This document shows positions 1-13,096 of a DNA stretch of 64,000 nt, piece after piece (within the stretch, counting starts at the first letter, position 1; every line of letters begins with the position of its first letter). A program made the translations under genes and the position numbers. The notes beneath the pieces were generated by a model. That model had not been told where the DNA came from, searched no databases, and was given only the letters and a program-made list of their open reading frames with translations. Source of the DNA: Fremontodendron californicum (lineage: Eukaryota; Streptophyta; Magnoliopsida; Malvales; Malvaceae); contig JAULJL010000001.1 of the NCBI GenBank assembly GCA_030761205.1, positions 40,309,145 to 40,373,144 of the forward strand. The letters run 5' to 3'.

Positions 1-159
1 ATAATTCTCCAGTCAAACTGAAGAAATAATTGGTAAACAGAGAAAATGAAACAGTAGGAGAGAAACTCGTTTAGTACTAGACTGGCAAAATAACTAAATG
101 TAAATAGAAATAAAGAACAAAATCTGGTAAAAGCAATGCTAATAGCCTGAGTTGTCTAC

Positions 160-3100
160 CTTATAATTGCGAATGTGTGTCTTATAGCCCATTGATTGTG
201 CAACAACTTCCATGCTAGACAGAACAACCCTTGCTGGCTTTTGTGAAACAAATCGTGTCTGATACTTCATGGTGTCCTGACAGGGAGGATAATACATTCA
301 TATAACTTAATATTAGAATGAAAAAAACATATATTTGACGGCCTCACAGAAACATATCCTGAAGGCAAGATATCAAGAAATTGCCATATATGATTTCCTG
401 AGATGACTGCCAGGTGAATCTAATGTACATAAATAGATAGCATTAGATATCAAAAAGTAAAGAAAAGCCTAGCACCTTTTCTAAGCATGCTGTTTGGTTG
501 AAAAACCTTAGAGCACATAATTCCTTAAAAAACTGGTCAAGAGGTAGGAGTGCGTATAAACAAGTTATTAAAGAACTCTACCTTCCCACGGTCAAAAAGA
601 GTTGCAAGGTTCAAGCCTTGAGAAAGAATGATCATGTCAAATGCATTGAGAATCAAAGGTCCCATATCCTCATTTCCTGATGGCTCATTACCCCTTTCTT
701 CCTACAGTATATTATTAAGAATTGAGAGTTGGAAATTAATCACAATGATGCATTCAAACAAACAAATAAACCCAATTTAGACACACACGTAAGGAAAATT
801 GGTTTAAGTTATTTATTGGAAAACCCAAACAATACTTTTATAGCATATCTAACCGAAGCTGTTAAATACCTTATCAACCTCTGGATCATCAAAAACAGCA
901 TTTACATCATCCAAGTTAATATCTTCATACTCAAGAAGTCTGACAGGAACAAAGCCCTTCTTAAACCACTCATCGCTCCTGATTTGCTCAATTGTAATAC
1001 GCTATACAGAAAGGGAGAAAGATTTCTTACAATCAAGCAGAAAACGAAAGCTACATTGAAACCATATTAAATTTAGTAAAACACTTATATCAATTAAAAG
1101 GAATACCATATAGTGGTAGGAACAGGTGCACTTAGTTTCAAATATGAGACCAGAATCCTTCATGGTAGCACTGGGTATAAGTTATGCAAAGTAAAATGTC
1201 AAGGCAATCCATATAGAAAACAGGTCTTTATGGTGGTCTGCATGAGGGCTATCAGAACACCTAGCACCAAATAAATAATGGCTCCTTTAAGCCATCAAAA
1301 AGGAGATAGTATTCTTTTGGATCATTAGCTTGCATACTTTTATCTCAACTTCTACTAGATTAGGTTGGAGATTTCTGTTTTTGGGTGCATTCCAGGACAC
1401 CTACACATCATTTCATCTATACCTTGAATCCACAACATTAGTTTCTGTATCCTTATTACTCATTATAATAGTCATGCAGCCCAGAGAGTTCAAATTGTTG
1501 GACAACAAGTACTTACAGTTTGAGGATTTGGGTCTAGAATTCTATGAATCAAGGATTTTGCTCCCACAGGAAACCAAGAAGGGCAAGAAAACTCCGCTCT
1601 CTCAATCTGCAGATTGAAAAAAAAAATGTAAAAAACAAAAACAACAGTTAGCAGTACTAATAATGTCAAAATGAAAGTTTTTCTTTCATCCATTTTCATG
1701 CTTTTTGGCATATATGTCCTAAATCCAGAAGGAAAGATAAACACAATAATGATAAACTAGTACACATGAAAAAAGTTCATACCTTACTGTATAGCGTGGT
1801 GAGATCAAGCTCATCAAATGGAAGATAACCTGCCATCAAAACATAAAGGATGACCCCACAAGACCAAACATCTGCCACAGCACCATCATATCCCTTGTGA
1901 CTGAGCACCTATAACAGAAATGAAATATTGATTTAAGAAGCATGGCAAAAGCACAAAATAAACCATTAAATTAAGGTATATTCAACTCAAAAGCTGACTA
2001 CTCTTATGACTACCTCTGGTGCCACATAGTTAGGAGTTCCACATGTTGTCCGAAGGAGGCTAACTCCCTAAACATACATATCACCAAACAACTACCCATG
2101 TCATTATATCAACCTATTTTAATGTCAAGGGAGGAAGATAAAAAAGGAAGTTCACTCTTCACTTAATTTCTTACTTGTTCTGGCAACGCACTAAGGCCAA
2201 AATCTGAAATCTTTAAATTTCCTTGGGAATCAAGTAAAAGATTTTCAGGCTGTATATAGAAGCAAACAATTGTCAGAATTTATTAAACCAAACAAAGAAA
2301 ATTTACATTCCGGATGCTAACAAAAAGAACACCTTCAAATCTCTGTGGTAGACCCCCTTACTATGGCAATATTCCACACCATCAATAAGCTGTTGGAAGT
2401 ATCTTCTAGCTTCCGCTTCACTAAGACGACCATTATGAACCTGCATGGTTACCATCCAATCTTTAATACTCATGAAAAACAAAAAACCCGATAGTACAAC
2501 CAAAACCGGATCTTTTTTATGATACTTACTATTTTATCAAATAATTCACCACCAGTAATGAACTCCAAGATTATATAAATCTTAGTTCGACTTGCTATGA
2601 CCTAACAAATCAAAAAGTTCCATTGTTAGAAACACGCCAAGCATGCGAAATACGAAATTTAATAAATACTCTAATAATACTACTACTAAATTACTTGCCT
2701 CGTGCAAACGAACAACGTAAGGATGTCTAACAAGCTTCATTATAGATATCTCCCTTTTGATCTGCATTAATTAATAAACATAAAAGGGAAAAAACTCATG
2801 ATTAACTTGAATAAGAATTCAAACTTTCAAATCATACTAAAGCTTAATTATTAGAATTGATAATTATGACTACAATTTAAGCAATGAAAATTTACCGAAT
2901 TCACCTTTAATTAAGTAAAAATACATAAAAAAAGAAGGTTAAAAAACTATTCTTTGTAATAAATTAAAGAATTTTCTCATAAAATTACCGATTTTCATGT
3001 CAGGAAAATAAAAAAGGTGGAAATTTGACCTGATCGACCATTTTGTGCTTGATAATGGTGCTACGATCGAGGACTTTCATGGCAACACTTTCGCCGGTCT

Positions 3101-3188
3101 CCGTATTTTGCGCGAACTTAACCTTCGCGAAGGTTCCTTCTCCTATTGTTCTTCCAATCTCATACTTCCCTACTTTTCTCACCACCAT
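160..3188 (-). CDS. CIPK8: CBL-interacting serine/threonine kinase 8 (partial, 3' end outside window)
   Basis: SnRK3-type kinase activated by calcineurin-B-like calcium sensors; the family phosphorylates membrane transporters, and CIPK8 is known in nitrate and sodium signalling. Eleven coding exons read by hand: 3030-3188, 2699-2761, 2530-2601, 2333-2440, 2175-2249, 2014-2067, 1783-1908, 1517-1606, 879-1001, 582-701, 160-276, giving 369 in-frame residues of about 445. The start MVVRKVGKYEIG is the family start; an in-frame upstream ATG at 3269 would add 27 unlikely residues. Visible motifs: glycine loop GEGTFAKV (17-24), catalytic HRDLK, SDFGLSALPE and APE of the activation loop, and the NAF/FISL CBL-binding motif NAFDMIILSQGLNL in exon 10. 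Exon 11 opens the PPI region; the last exons lie left of position 1. Intron 2 starts with GC, not GT. The exon 9 end could instead be at 870 (also phase 0). Confidence 0.93.
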
Positions 3189-3786
3189 CGCTGATTTTCT
3201 TCCAATTTTCTCAGTCTTATCATTCCACTTTCTCTCTCGCCAAACACAGAGAAAAAAATGATAAAGCAAAGAGTTTTTCGGTGCAGCAGGTATTCAACCA
3301 AAGCACGTCATTGGGAAGCTCTTAGCTTTTTTAGATTTTAAAATTGCCACTACTTACAAATAATTATAGTAATTACAGTACAAAAAAGCAGGAGAAAAAA
3401 AAAAGAATAATAAGAAAAATGTCTTGAATATATATTTTTTTGAGAAAGAGAAAATGAATTCTCAGGAAAAAAACAAAAAAATTTAATAATTAAGCCACTA
3501 AAATATTGGTAGGGTTTTTAAATGTGGAAAGAAATAGAAAAATGGTGGAGGCCGGAGGGATTTAGGTTTGGTGGGGACTGGGGATAATTTTAATTGTTAA
3601 AGTAAGTTTAGTTTTAGAATTTTGTGTTTTTTTGGTTTAGTGGCCGTCAGTTTAGAGCTGACTACCGCTTTCTTCCATGGTTGGTGACAGGTCACCTGTT
3701 GGACTCAATTTTTGAATTTTCCTTTTTTTCTTTCTTTTGAAAATAGATCTATAAATTGAAATTCCATTTCTATCTTTTTAATTTAA
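3189..3786. promoter_or_regulatory. CIPK8 5' UTR and upstream region
   Basis: AT-rich sequence immediately upstream of the CIPK8 start codon. It must hold the 5' leader and proximal promoter by position. I see no unambiguous TATA box or transcription-factor site. The intergenic interval to the next gene is interrupted by a MITE from 3787. Confidence 0.4.
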
Positions 3787-4603
3787 GTTCTGTTTAGCAT
3801 TGAGGTGCATAATTTTCGAGGTCAAAAATGGTATTTCATTGCATTGATAATATTAAATGGATAAAAAAAATTAGTTTTTACTGTTAAAATTATGATAATT
3901 CAAATCGAAAAATCACGAAAATTGTATTTTTACGGTTTAAAAATTAACTTTTGACGTAAAATAATTTTATTATCTTCAAAATTTTAAATTTTATTATTTT
4001 ATGCATATTTTTTTTAACATTTTAATTTATCATAATACTTTTTCACAGTAATACCTAACAATTAAAAATTTTTAAATCATATTTTTTAAATACATTTTTT
4101 GTAATCCAAACTTTTCTCAACAATAATATTAAATAACGATGAGATTGATTTTGATGAGATTAAAAACAGCGGTGCCAGTGAGATTAGTTACTGTAACGGT
4201 GAAATTAAAATCAATGTTTGAATTCAAACGCAGTAGTGACAGTTATGTGAACTATAGTGAGAAAGTAAAATGATCATTAAGGGTATTAGATTAAAATATG
4301 TTTATATATATAATAAATAATTAAAAATTATTAAAATTATATTTATGTTAAATAATAAAATATGTAATAAAATTATATTTATATTAAATAATAATATTTA
4401 AAAATTATTAAAAATAAATTTTAATAAAAGAATTAAAAATTTAAAAAAATAACAGAGGGGTAAAAGGGAGATTTTTTCTTTCTACTGGAGTCTAGTGATT
4501 CAGTGGATCCTTGAAGCTCCAATCCAATGGCACCCCCACCGGAGGTGCATTCAAATGCACTCCTTAATGAAAGTGAGATCAGTTAGAAGATCCAAACGAG
4601 CCC
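3787..4603. mobile_element. Tourist/Harbinger-like MITE
   Basis: The left end reads GTTCTGTTTAGCATTG and the right end reads CCAAACGAGCCC, an imperfect terminal inverted repeat of the GGGCYYGTTTGG type. Both ends are flanked by TAA (3784-3786 and 4604-4606), the 3-bp target duplication expected of PIF/Harbinger MITEs. The 817-bp interior is AT-rich and noncoding. The TIR match is loose and TAA is common here, so the call is moderate. Confidence 0.45.
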
Positions 4604-4606
4604 TAA

Positions 4607-6396
4607 CTCTAAAAGTCTATTTCCATTTGGATGGATGGTTATTGTATTTTCTTTGAAAATTCTAACTTTTAACATAATCATTTTCTTGTAAAAAGTTATC
4701 TCAGTCACCGCATTTTTAAATTTCACAAATAAATTAATAAAATAATACATATTTTTTAAATATATTTAAAAATAAAAAATTAATTTTAAAAATAAATAAA
4801 ATATGTAATAATCTCTTAATCACATTTGTAAAATTAAAAAATTTAACTATTAATGTAACTATTCCTTTTATATATTATTGGTAAATCTTACTAAAATATG
4901 AATACGGGATACATGGACTTCTTTTTTTTTTATTTTTTTATTTATGGGATACATGGACTTACTTATCACTACTCCTTCTTACAACGCATTAATCTTGCCT
5001 AATTTAATTTGCAACTTTATTTGTTTACAAATTAGGAGTTCTTCAATCCCAAATATTGTTTGAAGTGAAATTTGAAAAAATTTATTCCAATTCTTTTATC
5101 TTACCATTCAGTGAAGTAAAAGTGTTAACTAATAAGTGGTTTTGATTTTTTTTCTTCGTGTTAAAACTAATTTGGGTTTAACACCCTAATATTAAAATCC
5201 ATCGAGCGAATTAGAATCATTTAAATAACACAACAAATTTTCCTGCAAATATATCGTATAAGAACAACAGATAGAGCATTTAGTTTAATAACTCAATATC
5301 CACATTATAATCCCATAAAACTAAAAAAATTGCATAAAAATTTGCCTTCCAATAAACATGATATAGCTAGAAAATGCACAAAAAGATGTCTTTTATGTCT
5401 AACCAAAAAAAAAAAAAAATTAAACCCAAATCTCAAATGCCTGATAAGAACCAAAAGAGGAGAGTCTTTTGTCTTTGTGCAGGCAATATTGCTCAACTCT
5501 GATTATACGCAATGCAGGTATATATCAGTGATTAGACATAAGGAACAAAACAGAAATTTGTGATTAGGCATGCCTTCCTGATTCCTATATATGACATTTT
5601 TTCTTCAGTTATGACTCAAATCAGCGAAAAACAATAGAGAAAGAAAACAATATTCTTCTATAGTTGATGGGACATAAATACCTAATGTGTTGTTTAACAA
5701 GCAGCAGGGGGTTGGATCATGGATGTAGTTATTGTAGGGTTCGTTTCAAATTCACAAGATTCTTCAGAATTTTTAATTTTTTTCTACGTTAAAGTTCTGG
5801 CCCTCCTGGAAAGACGGGTAGATAGATTTATAAAATTCAAATTGGATTATTATATTCTATGATCTTTCCATGGTGCTTCTCATAATTCACAACAAATAAA
5901 TGAAGAGCAAATCAAGGAAATTGTTGCAGCCAAACTGTCCAGGGGAACCTGCTTGAACCCGTGCCCTGAAGTCCCTCCAAAACTGTCTTGATTCCGAGGA
6001 AATGCCCTATGCATGCATGAATAGCATAGACGTACACGAAGAGATATATGTTTGTTATGGTTTCCTCAGTGATTTCATTCACATTCAAGTCGGCAAATTA
6101 CCTATTTAAGCTCCACTTTTGAACTTCAATTTGGACCAAAAAGTATATCATTAAACCCTTGTAAAGAAAAAGAATGGAAATTTCATGAAAGCCAGTATTT
6201 GATTTTTCAAACAGGGTTTTCCTTACCTCACACGAATTATCAACATAATTTTCAAATTTGACAAATCATTGGTAAAAGGTATGATACTTTTGACCTTTTG
6301 AGTTTCTTGTACATTTAGAGAAGTGGTCGGAAAAAAGTATAAAGCTTGACTCAATATCGAAGTTGATTTTGAAGCTAAATCTTTCTTATGTTTAGA
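4607..6396. other. Intergenic region between CIPK8 and GRDP
   Basis: AT-rich DNA between two divergently transcribed genes. Short open frames here have no recognisable family and no splice context. The right part (about 6100-6396) must contain the GRDP leader and promoter; no clear TATA box was identified. Confidence 0.5.
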
Positions 6397-9300
6397 ATGG
6401 AAAAGGATCAAGAATTAGAATGGGCAGAAGCTCAAAAGCTTGCCATAAGCGTTGATCTTCTGGCTGCAGCCAAACAGCAGCTAAGGTTTCTTGCTGAGGT
6501 TGATAGGAACCGCAGCCTCTATGATGGCCCTGCCTTAGACCGGGCCATTTATAGGTGAGTACTTAACTCTAATAAGTTCATTTCTAGCCTCGAATGATTT
6601 TAATTCATTAGTTGTTTGCTACAACAATGAAATTTTAGCTACAAATTTCTTCTTACATGACTATCAGTTCCAACTTTTGATTACCTTACTGTGCTAAGTT
6701 TAGGTACAAATACTGTTGGCTTCCTCTGCTTGCCATACACATGGAGTCTACGGTTTCGGAAGGCCCTTTAGTTGTGCCACTTGACTGTGAATGGATTTGG
6801 CATTGCCATAGGCTCAACCCGGTAGACTTTTTTAAAACTTTGCAACCATGATGAAATATAAATGCGACATTGCATATATTTCTGCTTCAGGATTTGTCAG
6901 TGGATTTTTACCAGTTTGTATTTGTTGTCTTTGTCAGGTGCGCTACAAGAGCGACTGTGAGGATCTCTATGGGCGAATTCTTGACAACCAGAATGTCATA
7001 TCCTCCACTAGGACAACTTGCAGAAAGCAAACTGAAGAAATTTGGAAGAGGATGTATCCTTATGAGCCATATGAACTTAATATGAGCACCTACTTTCCGG
7101 ACAATGTTGAAAATTTCCTAAAGCCTTCAAAGAGCACCGAGTATGATCTGATTTCAGCTGTCAAGAGGCAAAGTCCTTTCTTTTATCAGGTAATTACGAA
7201 ACTTATCCAAATTGGAGGATGTTCCAGTTTCAAAGATCTACATCCAAATTGATTAGTCAAAATACTAACTTGAACAATTATAAAACTGATTGCTGAAGAC
7301 AAATGCTTACTCCAGTTTAAATGATATTGGGGGGAAATCTAAATAACATAAGCATAGATATCCTTGTTTTAAGTTTTGAGTCTCTAAGGTCGGCAATAAT
7401 ACATGGAACAGGTATCCAGATCCCACATGAATGATGATCTGTTTCTTGAAGGAGCTTTAGCCAGATACAAGGGTTTTCTGCATTTGATCAAGAGGAATTG
7501 GGAAAAATCTGTGAGATGTTTCTGTGTTCCAACCTACGACATCGACCTCATCTGGCATACTCACCAATTGCATCCTGTTTCTTACTGCAAAGATCTAGTG
7601 GCAGCTTTGGGAAAGATATTAGATCATGATGACACAGATTCTGATAGAACCAAGGGTGAGAAGCTGGACAGTGGGTTTTTTGGAACCACTAAACTGTGGG
7701 AAGACACATTTGGATCAAGGTATTGGCGGGCAGGAGCAATGTACAGAGGCAATGCTCCATCTCCACTTGCAATCAGTTTGTCTCAATTGGGCAATCTGAG
7801 GGAGAAGATGGCCTCATCCAATGAAAATCAAGATATGATTCCACTTCAAAGGAAAATGGTTGTGGAGGTAGCCTCAAATGTTTTTTTCCTGCAAATTCTA
7901 ATAGGAAAATTGTAACCCTTGGAGGACCCTGATTTCTTAATGCCGTTGGATTTCATTGTTCTGATTTTTTGGCCTTTTTTTTTTCTTTCTGTTTTTCAGA
8001 TTATGCTTGAGATTGTGGGGGTCAAAGATCTACCTCAGGGACATAAAGGAAGCCTCTTTGTTACAATTAGCAAGAAACAATCAGATACATTTTTTAACAA
8101 CAAAAGAAGCTTAAGCATTTTGTCTGAGACCAGGGAGAAACAAGTAACTGTTTTCCAATGTGAACCTAGAGGGGATCTAGTCTTTGAACTAATATCATAT
8201 ACACCTTCTGCCTTACCCATAACTAAACCTGCCAAAAAGTTGGGAACAACCTCAATCTCTCTGAAGGACCTAGTAAACTCGGTTTCTCAGCTTTCCAGAG
8301 AAAAATGGTTTGATCTGGTGTCAAATTCTGTACTTGCTGATTCGAAACCTATCACTATCAGTCTAGGAATCGCTTTCTCTTTCACTCCTCCAATTCCAGC
8401 ACCATACATGCTGCGCATGGTTCAAACACGTCCATATGTTATCCCTGGAATGTTTCAGCATTTCAAAAATTCTTACTTTACCGATGAGGCTGGTAATGAT
8501 GTAATCAGCCTCCAGATGAGGTACACGAGTGCACAAGTTTTTACCACTTCGAGCTTCTCATGAACAACACAGAATTGATCATTTATAGTATAATTTCTGA
8601 CATAGGCAAATATCTGCCTGTTTTTAATACGTCTCAGGGATTCTGTGAAAGAAGAGGCAAGAAATAAATACCAGTCCAGAAAGGAAGTGATTGGCGTAAC
8701 ATCATCTGGTGAAACGCGTGTGCTTGCAGAGTCTGCTGGAACAGGATGGTTTTTGATTAACTCCCATTGGTGGTTTCATGTTCAAAAGAAATTAAATGAA
8801 GATGGGCATGCATTTGGGTTTAAAGGAAATCGAAAGGTGAGTATCTAAGTAATTGCTCCAGAAGGGCAATGGCTTTGAAAATACCCAAGGCATTAATGCA
8901 AGAATATCATTAAATCTGAAGCATAGATTGTCTCTTCATCTTCAAAAGCCTAAATTTTATCTATATATTCTGGCTTCAGGTGATTGTTTTTCGAGGAAGA
9001 AAACTAGGATATGAGATTAATAACGGCAAGAAGCAGAAAAATGAACAGCAATTCATGACAGCTGTAGAGTTCTCCATGGAAGATCCTTATGGAAAAGCTG
9101 TAGCTTTGTTCAATTTTAAGTCTGGCATTATAGAGGTATATATCAACATCTTGGGCTGACACATGCTTCAATTCTCAATTATATAATTACCCTTAACTAT
9201 CACTGATTTTTAATCTTCACAAACAGATCAGTGAAGAAGATTCGCTAGTACTCCCCATGATTGTATTGGCTTTTCTACTTTCTGAAAGTTCAAGCAACTG

Positions 9301-9616
9301 TGGGAAAAGCTGCAATAATGAAGAAAAAAGTGCTAACCAGCTTAGTACGTTGGTGGACAAGATGACCACCGATGGTGTTGTAAGAATCAGCACCTACGGC
9401 GGAGTCAAAGTGTGTGACAGTGAAGCTGAAGCCATTACTGTTGGAAGCAAAGACTCTCCTTATGGAGGAAGCTGTGGTAGCAAGTGTGACCGTGAAGATC
9501 TGGTTAAGAGTAGCCCTTGCGGGGGGTGTGGTGGCTGCGGAGGTAGTTGCGGAGGAAGCTGTGGAGGTAGCTGCGGAGGGCGCTGTTCGAGTGGTGGTGC
9601 TCTGTGCAGGAATTGA
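6397..9616 (+). CDS. Glycine-rich domain-containing protein (GRDP, DUF1399)
   Basis: Plant protein of the GRDP1/GRDP2 family, linked in Arabidopsis to stress/ABA responses and growth; its biochemical function is not established. Eight exons: 6397-6554, 6704-6821, 6938-7189, 7412-7867, 8000-8520, 8638-8836, 8980-9135, 9227-9616; all introns are GT-AG and all phases agree, giving 749 residues. The DUF1399 region holds two related motifs, WHCHRLNP (about 84-91) and WHTHQLHP (about 224-231). A C2-like beta-rich stretch starts near residue 329. The last 32 residues are a Cys/Gly tail of repeated GGSCGG units. The start MEKDQELEW matches the family; an in-frame ATG nine bases upstream (6388) would add only MFR. 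It diverges from CIPK8. Length is slightly below the two Arabidopsis members as I remember them, about 790-820. Assignment to GRDP1 versus GRDP2 was not attempted. Confidence 0.92.
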
Positions 9617-10912
9617 TTACGTCACGAAGGACAAAAGACATTCACTATAACCAGTTTAACATTTGGATTAAATACTCTACTAAATAAAGTATCTAACTGT
9701 ATAAATAATGCATAGCATGCTATTGCTATGTTTGCTACATTACCGTTTAAAAGTAGAAAAATGAATAAGAAAATTACTTGTTAATTGTTATGCAAGAACT
9801 GAAGCTAAAAAGTTCAGATGAAACTTCTCCAATTTTGTTTTTCATTCTTCCTTCTGCACTTACTTCCCTTAAGTAAAATGAAACTCAGTCATTTCAGCTG
9901 AGTTACAGCAACTACCAACTAGCATTTCAAATGTACATATGGAGTCTCCATGTCTGTTATCATTTCATTCTATAAAGGAAATAAGTGTGGAAATTGCAAG
10001 AATGGGTGTAAGAATCTAAGATGTTATATTGAAGAAAAAGCCAAATCAGTTTGGATGCTCCTGGTAACTTGACTAGAATAGAATGCTTAAAGCAATAGAG
10101 TAAAGTTACAAAATAAGGCACCCAAATAAGCCAATTGCTGGTATATGGAAAACCATGCCAAAAATATGCAAAATTTGAAACTTCTGAAGATCTCAAAGTA
10201 ACAATTAATGTGCCAATTAACAATCAACATAAAACGGTAACCCCAAGATCAGAGTCAGACAGACAATATCCAGCAGCAGCAGCAGCAATAATTCTCTCCA
10301 AAAATATCAGACAACATTGGATTGGAGTAATGAACTTCTAAGAAGATGTAGTAAAAATATTTTCATTTTACTACTTTCAACAGGGTTTAAGGATTCTATA
10401 ACCCGAAAAAAGCTTGCTTAGTTGCAGCAATAAACTGATCAGGAAATCAACTAATTTACAGTCATCATCAAAATTCCTTCTAAAAGAAAGTTCTTATTTT
10501 TCATTTAACAATGCACTCACATATTTGTACATAATATTACAAATATTACTTGTATTTATTTACTTATTTTTGTGAATATACTAATATAATATTTATCATT
10601 AAAAAGGTTTCACTAGGATAGTCTTGGACACCCAAAGCCCAAAGGAGATAGATGACTAAAGCCCACATTAAGCCCAAATCTATGGGAATGGGAAGCGCAA
10701 GGCCCGACCCAAATCTGAAACTGCCAAAAAGAAAAAAGAAAAAAAAAAAAACACCAAGGCCCATCTCTTCAATCCGATCCAACGTGTATGTTAAAGGCGG
10801 CACGGCGCCGTTTTTCTCATAATTTCTTGATTTGTTTCTTCTTGTAACGTCTCCCTGTTCTACCACTGAAATCCCAAGTGGTTTGATCTGTTTGTTTAGT
10901 GAAGTAAAAATC
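9617..10912. other. Intergenic, 3' flank of GRDP
   Basis: Contains the GRDP 3' UTR at its left end, then AT-rich DNA without a recognisable gene. Apparent open frames around 9960-10341 lack codon structure or family resemblance. A short GGCGGCACGGCGCCG stretch near 10796 precedes the ODR4-like relic and may be its old leader. Confidence 0.5.
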
Positions 10913-10934
10913 ATGGTGAAAGCTGTGGCGGGAG

Positions 10935-11427
10935 TAGGGATGGCAATGGAGTGGGGCGGGGGCGGATTTTGCAGTATCCGCCCCCGCCCCGCCATAGCAC
11001 TGCTCTGCTCCGCCCCCGCCCCGCTCCGCCGTGGATGTTGAAATTTCAATACCACTACCGCCTCCATGGATGTCGGTTACATCCATAACCGCCCCGCTCC
11101 GCTCATTCAATATTTATTAATTATTTTTATTTTTTTCAAATAATAAAGCATTATAAAATTTTTTTAATATAAATTCAATATAAACATGTTTCTAATCTAG
11201 GAAGAGAAAAAAAATAAAGTATTAGGTTTAAGTTTTTAAAAGGAAAAAGAAAAATAATAAGTTTAATTATATTATTTTATTATTTTTTTAAAAGTTAAAT
11301 ATTTAAGGGTAAAATTGTAATTTCAGTATTCGGGGCGGGACGGTGCGGAGCAGGCAATTACCACAACTGCTCCATCCCCGCCTTTCAAACAAAAAAAATC
11401 GCACCGCCCCGCTCCGCCTCCATTGTT
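10935..11427. mobile_element. GC-rich hAT-like element, right end eroded
   Basis: Starts TAGGGATGGCAATGG, a hAT-style terminus, followed by runs of GGGGCGGGGG and their complement. The right side ends ...CCGCTCCGCCTCCATTG, the inverse of the left CAATGGAG...GGGGCGG, but the last bases that should read CCATCCCTA are replaced by an A-rich run. No 8-bp target duplication is visible. The centre (11110-11330) is AT-rich. It interrupts the ODR4-like relic just after its seventh codon. Confidence 0.6.
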
Positions 11428-11723
11428 CAAAAAAAAAATTCTCCATTCGTATCGGATCGGTTCGAAATCCATCGATGGGAGAGGAAACCCAACTCCTCAA
11501 AACAATGCCGGACAACTAGGGCTGTAATCGAGTCGAGTCGAGCTCGAATATTGAGCTGCTCGAGCTCGAGCTCGACTCGAAACTCGCTGCTCGAAACTCG
11601 GCTCGAGCTCGATCGAATACCATTTTTTAAGCTCGAGCTCGGCTCAAAATATAATCGAACTATTCGAGCTCGGCTCGATAAAGCTCGTTTACTCAATTTA
11701 TGTACTCGAGCTCGAGCTCGAGC

Positions 11724-12057
11724 TCGAGCTCGTTTCATATACAATTTTTTCACATTTACATAATAATTTTTTTCTAAAATGGCGAACCCAAGCTTGCCTT
11801 ATTCAAACAAAGCTATCAGAAAAACCAACCAAACAATGTCAAGAACCAGTAGTATTCGCCAGAAATCAGCTTAGGCTCTTTGAATCGAGCTCGAGGTCGT
11901 TTCATATACAATTTTTTCACATTTACATAATAATTTTTTTCTAAAATGGTGAACCCAAGCCTGCCTTATTCAAACAAAGCTATCAGAAAAACCAACAACC
12001 AAACAATGTCAAGAACCAGTAGTATACGCCAGAAATCAGCTTAGGCTCTTTGAATCG
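11724..12057. repeat. Tandem duplication (about 170 bp x 2) inside the hAT
   Basis: The block from CGTTTCATATACAATTTT to CTTAGGCTCTTTGAATCG occurs twice, at about 11728-11886 and 11898-12057, with only a few substitutions and a short indel (ACCAACC against ACCAACAACC). Part of the TCGAG subterminal motif is carried along at the junction, so the duplication happened inside the transposon. Confidence 0.85.
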
Positions 12058-13096
12058 CATTAACTTAGTAGGAACCGATGCTGGGGCAACAATGTTCGTC
12101 CGTAGTGGCATCATGTCAGGCGAGTCCCTAAGGTTGTTGCTGCTGCTGTATCAATATTTATACCAACAGGCGACAGCTCTCACAAGTACCAAAAACAATA
12201 AAGAAATAATTAAAAGAAATAAACAACAGCACTGCAAATTTATTACATCAAACACGGTTCAGTGCAATCACAGTTCTCGATTTTAAGAGCAATTTCAATT
12301 AATAGATGAAAATATTTCATACCATTCAAGACAGTACATATCCTCACTTTACGGGGTTTTAAGAGCAATTTCAATTGGTTTCTTCTCTTTCTATATAGAC
12401 AAAGCAAAAAAAAAAAAAATTAATAGCCGGCAATGAACCTTTTCGACAAGATGGCGGAACACCTAGACAAGCATCAAAGTAGGTTGTTTGAAAGGGGTAC
12501 GAATATTCAAGCTTTAAAATATGTAATAATTAAGAACTGCAGAACAAAACGAATTTTCAAAATAAATGGTTAGTAACATGAAGTAAGCAGTTCTCATTAG
12601 TCTTCAAGTTTATTGCAAAGGAATTCCAGATCATTCTCGGTTCCATTTGGCTAATATGTTGCCTCTGAAGCTATCAATTAACATTCCTCTATACTATGTG
12701 CATAAGCAAAATTTCATTTCCCAAAAATTTGCAACATCATAAATGACATAGTGAAACCATTTGTGCCTGCCTTTCACAAACATGATTCATCATGAGGGGG
12801 CACTAGTTCTTTTATCAGACTAAGAACAAATAACAATGCAATATTTATTCTCATCATCACTTAGAGCCCAATAAAGCATAAAAAATTCCTCATTATATCA
12901 TAAGTTTTTATTATGTAGGTGTTAATATCTGACTGTATAGCCGGTCTTGTGAAGAACGTTAAAAAAAATTAACATGTATCATGTATGAAACATTGCGGCA
13001 GTGGGTGAGACTAATATCAAAACATACTGATCACCAGAAACCTGTGAAAGCAAGTGCTTAATTAGTTACAGGTCTTAGGGACCAAGAGAAACAAAC
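12058..13096. other. Captured or filler DNA in the hAT, origin unknown
   Basis: Between the tandem duplication and the MSH7 exons. The next MSH7 coding exon expected after the P-loop exon (on the minus strand) is absent. A minus-strand segment near 12058-12180 has a gene-like base composition and two short open blocks (one ending LGTRLT, one starting MPLRTNIVAP) in different frames. It could be a second captured gene piece, but I do not recognise it. Confidence 0.35.

Noticed and set aside
729..1744. Plus-strand and short minus-strand open frames over CIPK8
   Set aside because: Plus-strand frames are antisense to kinase exons; the minus-strand frames are exons extended into introns.
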